The notes under the pieces are model-generated. The model had not been told where the DNA came from, made no database searches, and saw only the letters and a program-made list of their open reading frames with translations. A stretch of 7,854 nt of DNA from DATHWB01 sp035460965 (lineage in GTDB: Bacteria; Actinomycetota; Acidimicrobiia; Spongiisociales; ZC4RG35), in assembly GCA_035460965.1 (NCBI GenBank), contig DATHWB010000269.1:1-7854 (forward strand), read 5' to 3'. The translations under genes and the position numbers were made by a program. Shown here in pieces: positions 7,206-7,854 of this stretch. Positions within the stretch are counted from its first letter, which is position 1, and each line of letters starts with the position of its first letter.

Positions 7206-7854
7206 ATGCCCCACACCACCCAGCTGTCCCTACCCGTGCTTCCCCTCCGCAACGGGGTCGTGTTCCCCCACATGACCGTGACCCTGCGCATCGAGACGGC
7301 CGAGGGGCGCACCGCGCTGGCCGCCGCCTCCCGTGCCGACGGCCGCCTGCTGCTCGTACCGCGCATCGACGGCCGCTACGCCTCGGTCGGCACGCTCGCC
7401 GAGATCCAGGATGCCGACGACGACGGCAACGTGGTCGTCTCCGGGATGGCTCGCGCCCGGGTGGGCGCCGGCTCGACCGACGACACGGGAGCACTGTGGG
7501 TCGAGGCCGAGGCTTACCCCGAGGTCGACATCGTGGACGAGGAGCTCGACCCGCTCGTGGCCGAGTATCGGGCCATCGTCACCGAGGTGCTCGAACATCG
7601 TGGCATCGGGGCCGTGGCGGAACGCATCCTCGGGATGGAGAACCCGAGCCAGCTGGCCGACCTGGCGGTGTACTCGCCGGACCTGACGCTCGCTCAGAAG
7701 GTGGAGCTGCTGGAGACGCTCGACATCCGTCAGCGTCTGGGCTTGCTGCTCGACTGGATGCGCGAGGTGTTGGGGTCCCTCGAGTTGCGACGCAAGGTGC
7801 GGGACCAGGCTGCCGAGAACATCGACCGTTCCCAGCGCGAGTTCGTGCTGCGAC
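7206..7854 (+). CDS. lon: ATP-dependent protease Lon, 3'-truncated by window edge
   Basis: Cytosolic AAA+ serine protease that degrades damaged and regulatory proteins; only the first 216 codons are visible. The start is an ATG with GAGGAG (7195-7200) five bases upstream. The N-terminal substrate-recognition (LON) domain begins SLPVLPLRNGVVFPHMTVTL, the family's opening signature, and runs to about residue 200. It includes GMARARVG, then a helical part with LEHRG, PSQLADLAVYSPDLTLAQK and ELLETLDIRQRLGLLL. The last residues (NIDRSQREFVLR) enter the coiled coil that precedes the ATPase domain. The ATPase and Ser-Lys protease parts lie beyond the window, so full activity cannot be judged. It is divergent from dnaK across 148 bases. 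lon belongs to the HspR regulon in some actinomycetes, which fits this placement. Confidence 0.95.
   Translation, partial: MPHTTQLSLPVLPLRNGVVFPHMTVTLRIETAEGRTALAAASRADGRLLLVPRIDGRYASVGTLAEIQDADDDGNVVVSGMARARVGAGSTDDTGALWVEAEAYPEVDIVDEELDPLVAEYRAIVTEVLEHRGIGAVAERILGMENPSQLADLAVYSPDLTLAQKVELLETLDIRQRLGLLLDWMREVLGSLELRRKVRDQAAENIDRSQREFVLR

Overview
The window is GC-rich chromosomal DNA from an actinomycete-type bacterium. The evidence is the dnaK-grpE-dnaJ-hspR gene order, an HspR (MerR-family) repressor as last gene of the chaperone operon, and CTTGAGT-type half-sites upstream of dnaK. An early-branching lineage such as Acidimicrobiia is possible, but this is a guess from overall protein character. 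There is no sign of a mobile element, phage, CRISPR array, rRNA or tRNA. All gaps between genes are shorter than about 150 bases.

Region 1 (1-2668, + strand) is tryptophan catabolism. It holds the 3'-most 373 codons of kynureninase (kynU), a 200-residue protein read as a degenerate zinc ribbon plus a TerB-like helical domain, and tryptophan 2,3-dioxygenase (kynA). The dioxygenase makes N-formylkynurenine and kynureninase splits kynurenine to anthranilate and alanine. The linking formamidase is not in the window. The leader before kynA has nested inverted repeats that could form alternative hairpins or an operator.

Region 2 (2670-2960, - strand) is one small gene of unknown function, convergent with kynA and separated from it by a single base. 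Upstream of it, between 3020 and 3064, is a perfect 7-bp-arm palindrome with a third copy of the arm. This could be the end of the chaperone operon or an operator for the small gene.

Region 3 (3065-7057, - strand) is the heat-shock operon, transcribed dnaK, grpE, dnaJ, hspR. The joins are tight: a 1-base stop/start overlap, then 4- and 6-base gaps. DnaK, GrpE and DnaJ form the Hsp70 folding machine. HspR is its expected repressor and in studied actinomycetes works together with DnaK, giving feedback control.

Region 4 (7058-7205) is a divergent control region between dnaK and lon. It has a good dnaK promoter candidate and three same-direction CTTGAGT-like half-sites spaced 23-24 bases apart across it. 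A weaker lon promoter candidate shares the -35 bases. lon (7206 onward, + strand) is cut by the window end. The arrangement suggests joint control of chaperone and protease genes by HspR. No clearly undescribed system is visible; the most unusual material is in the regulatory regions and the gene between kynU and kynA.
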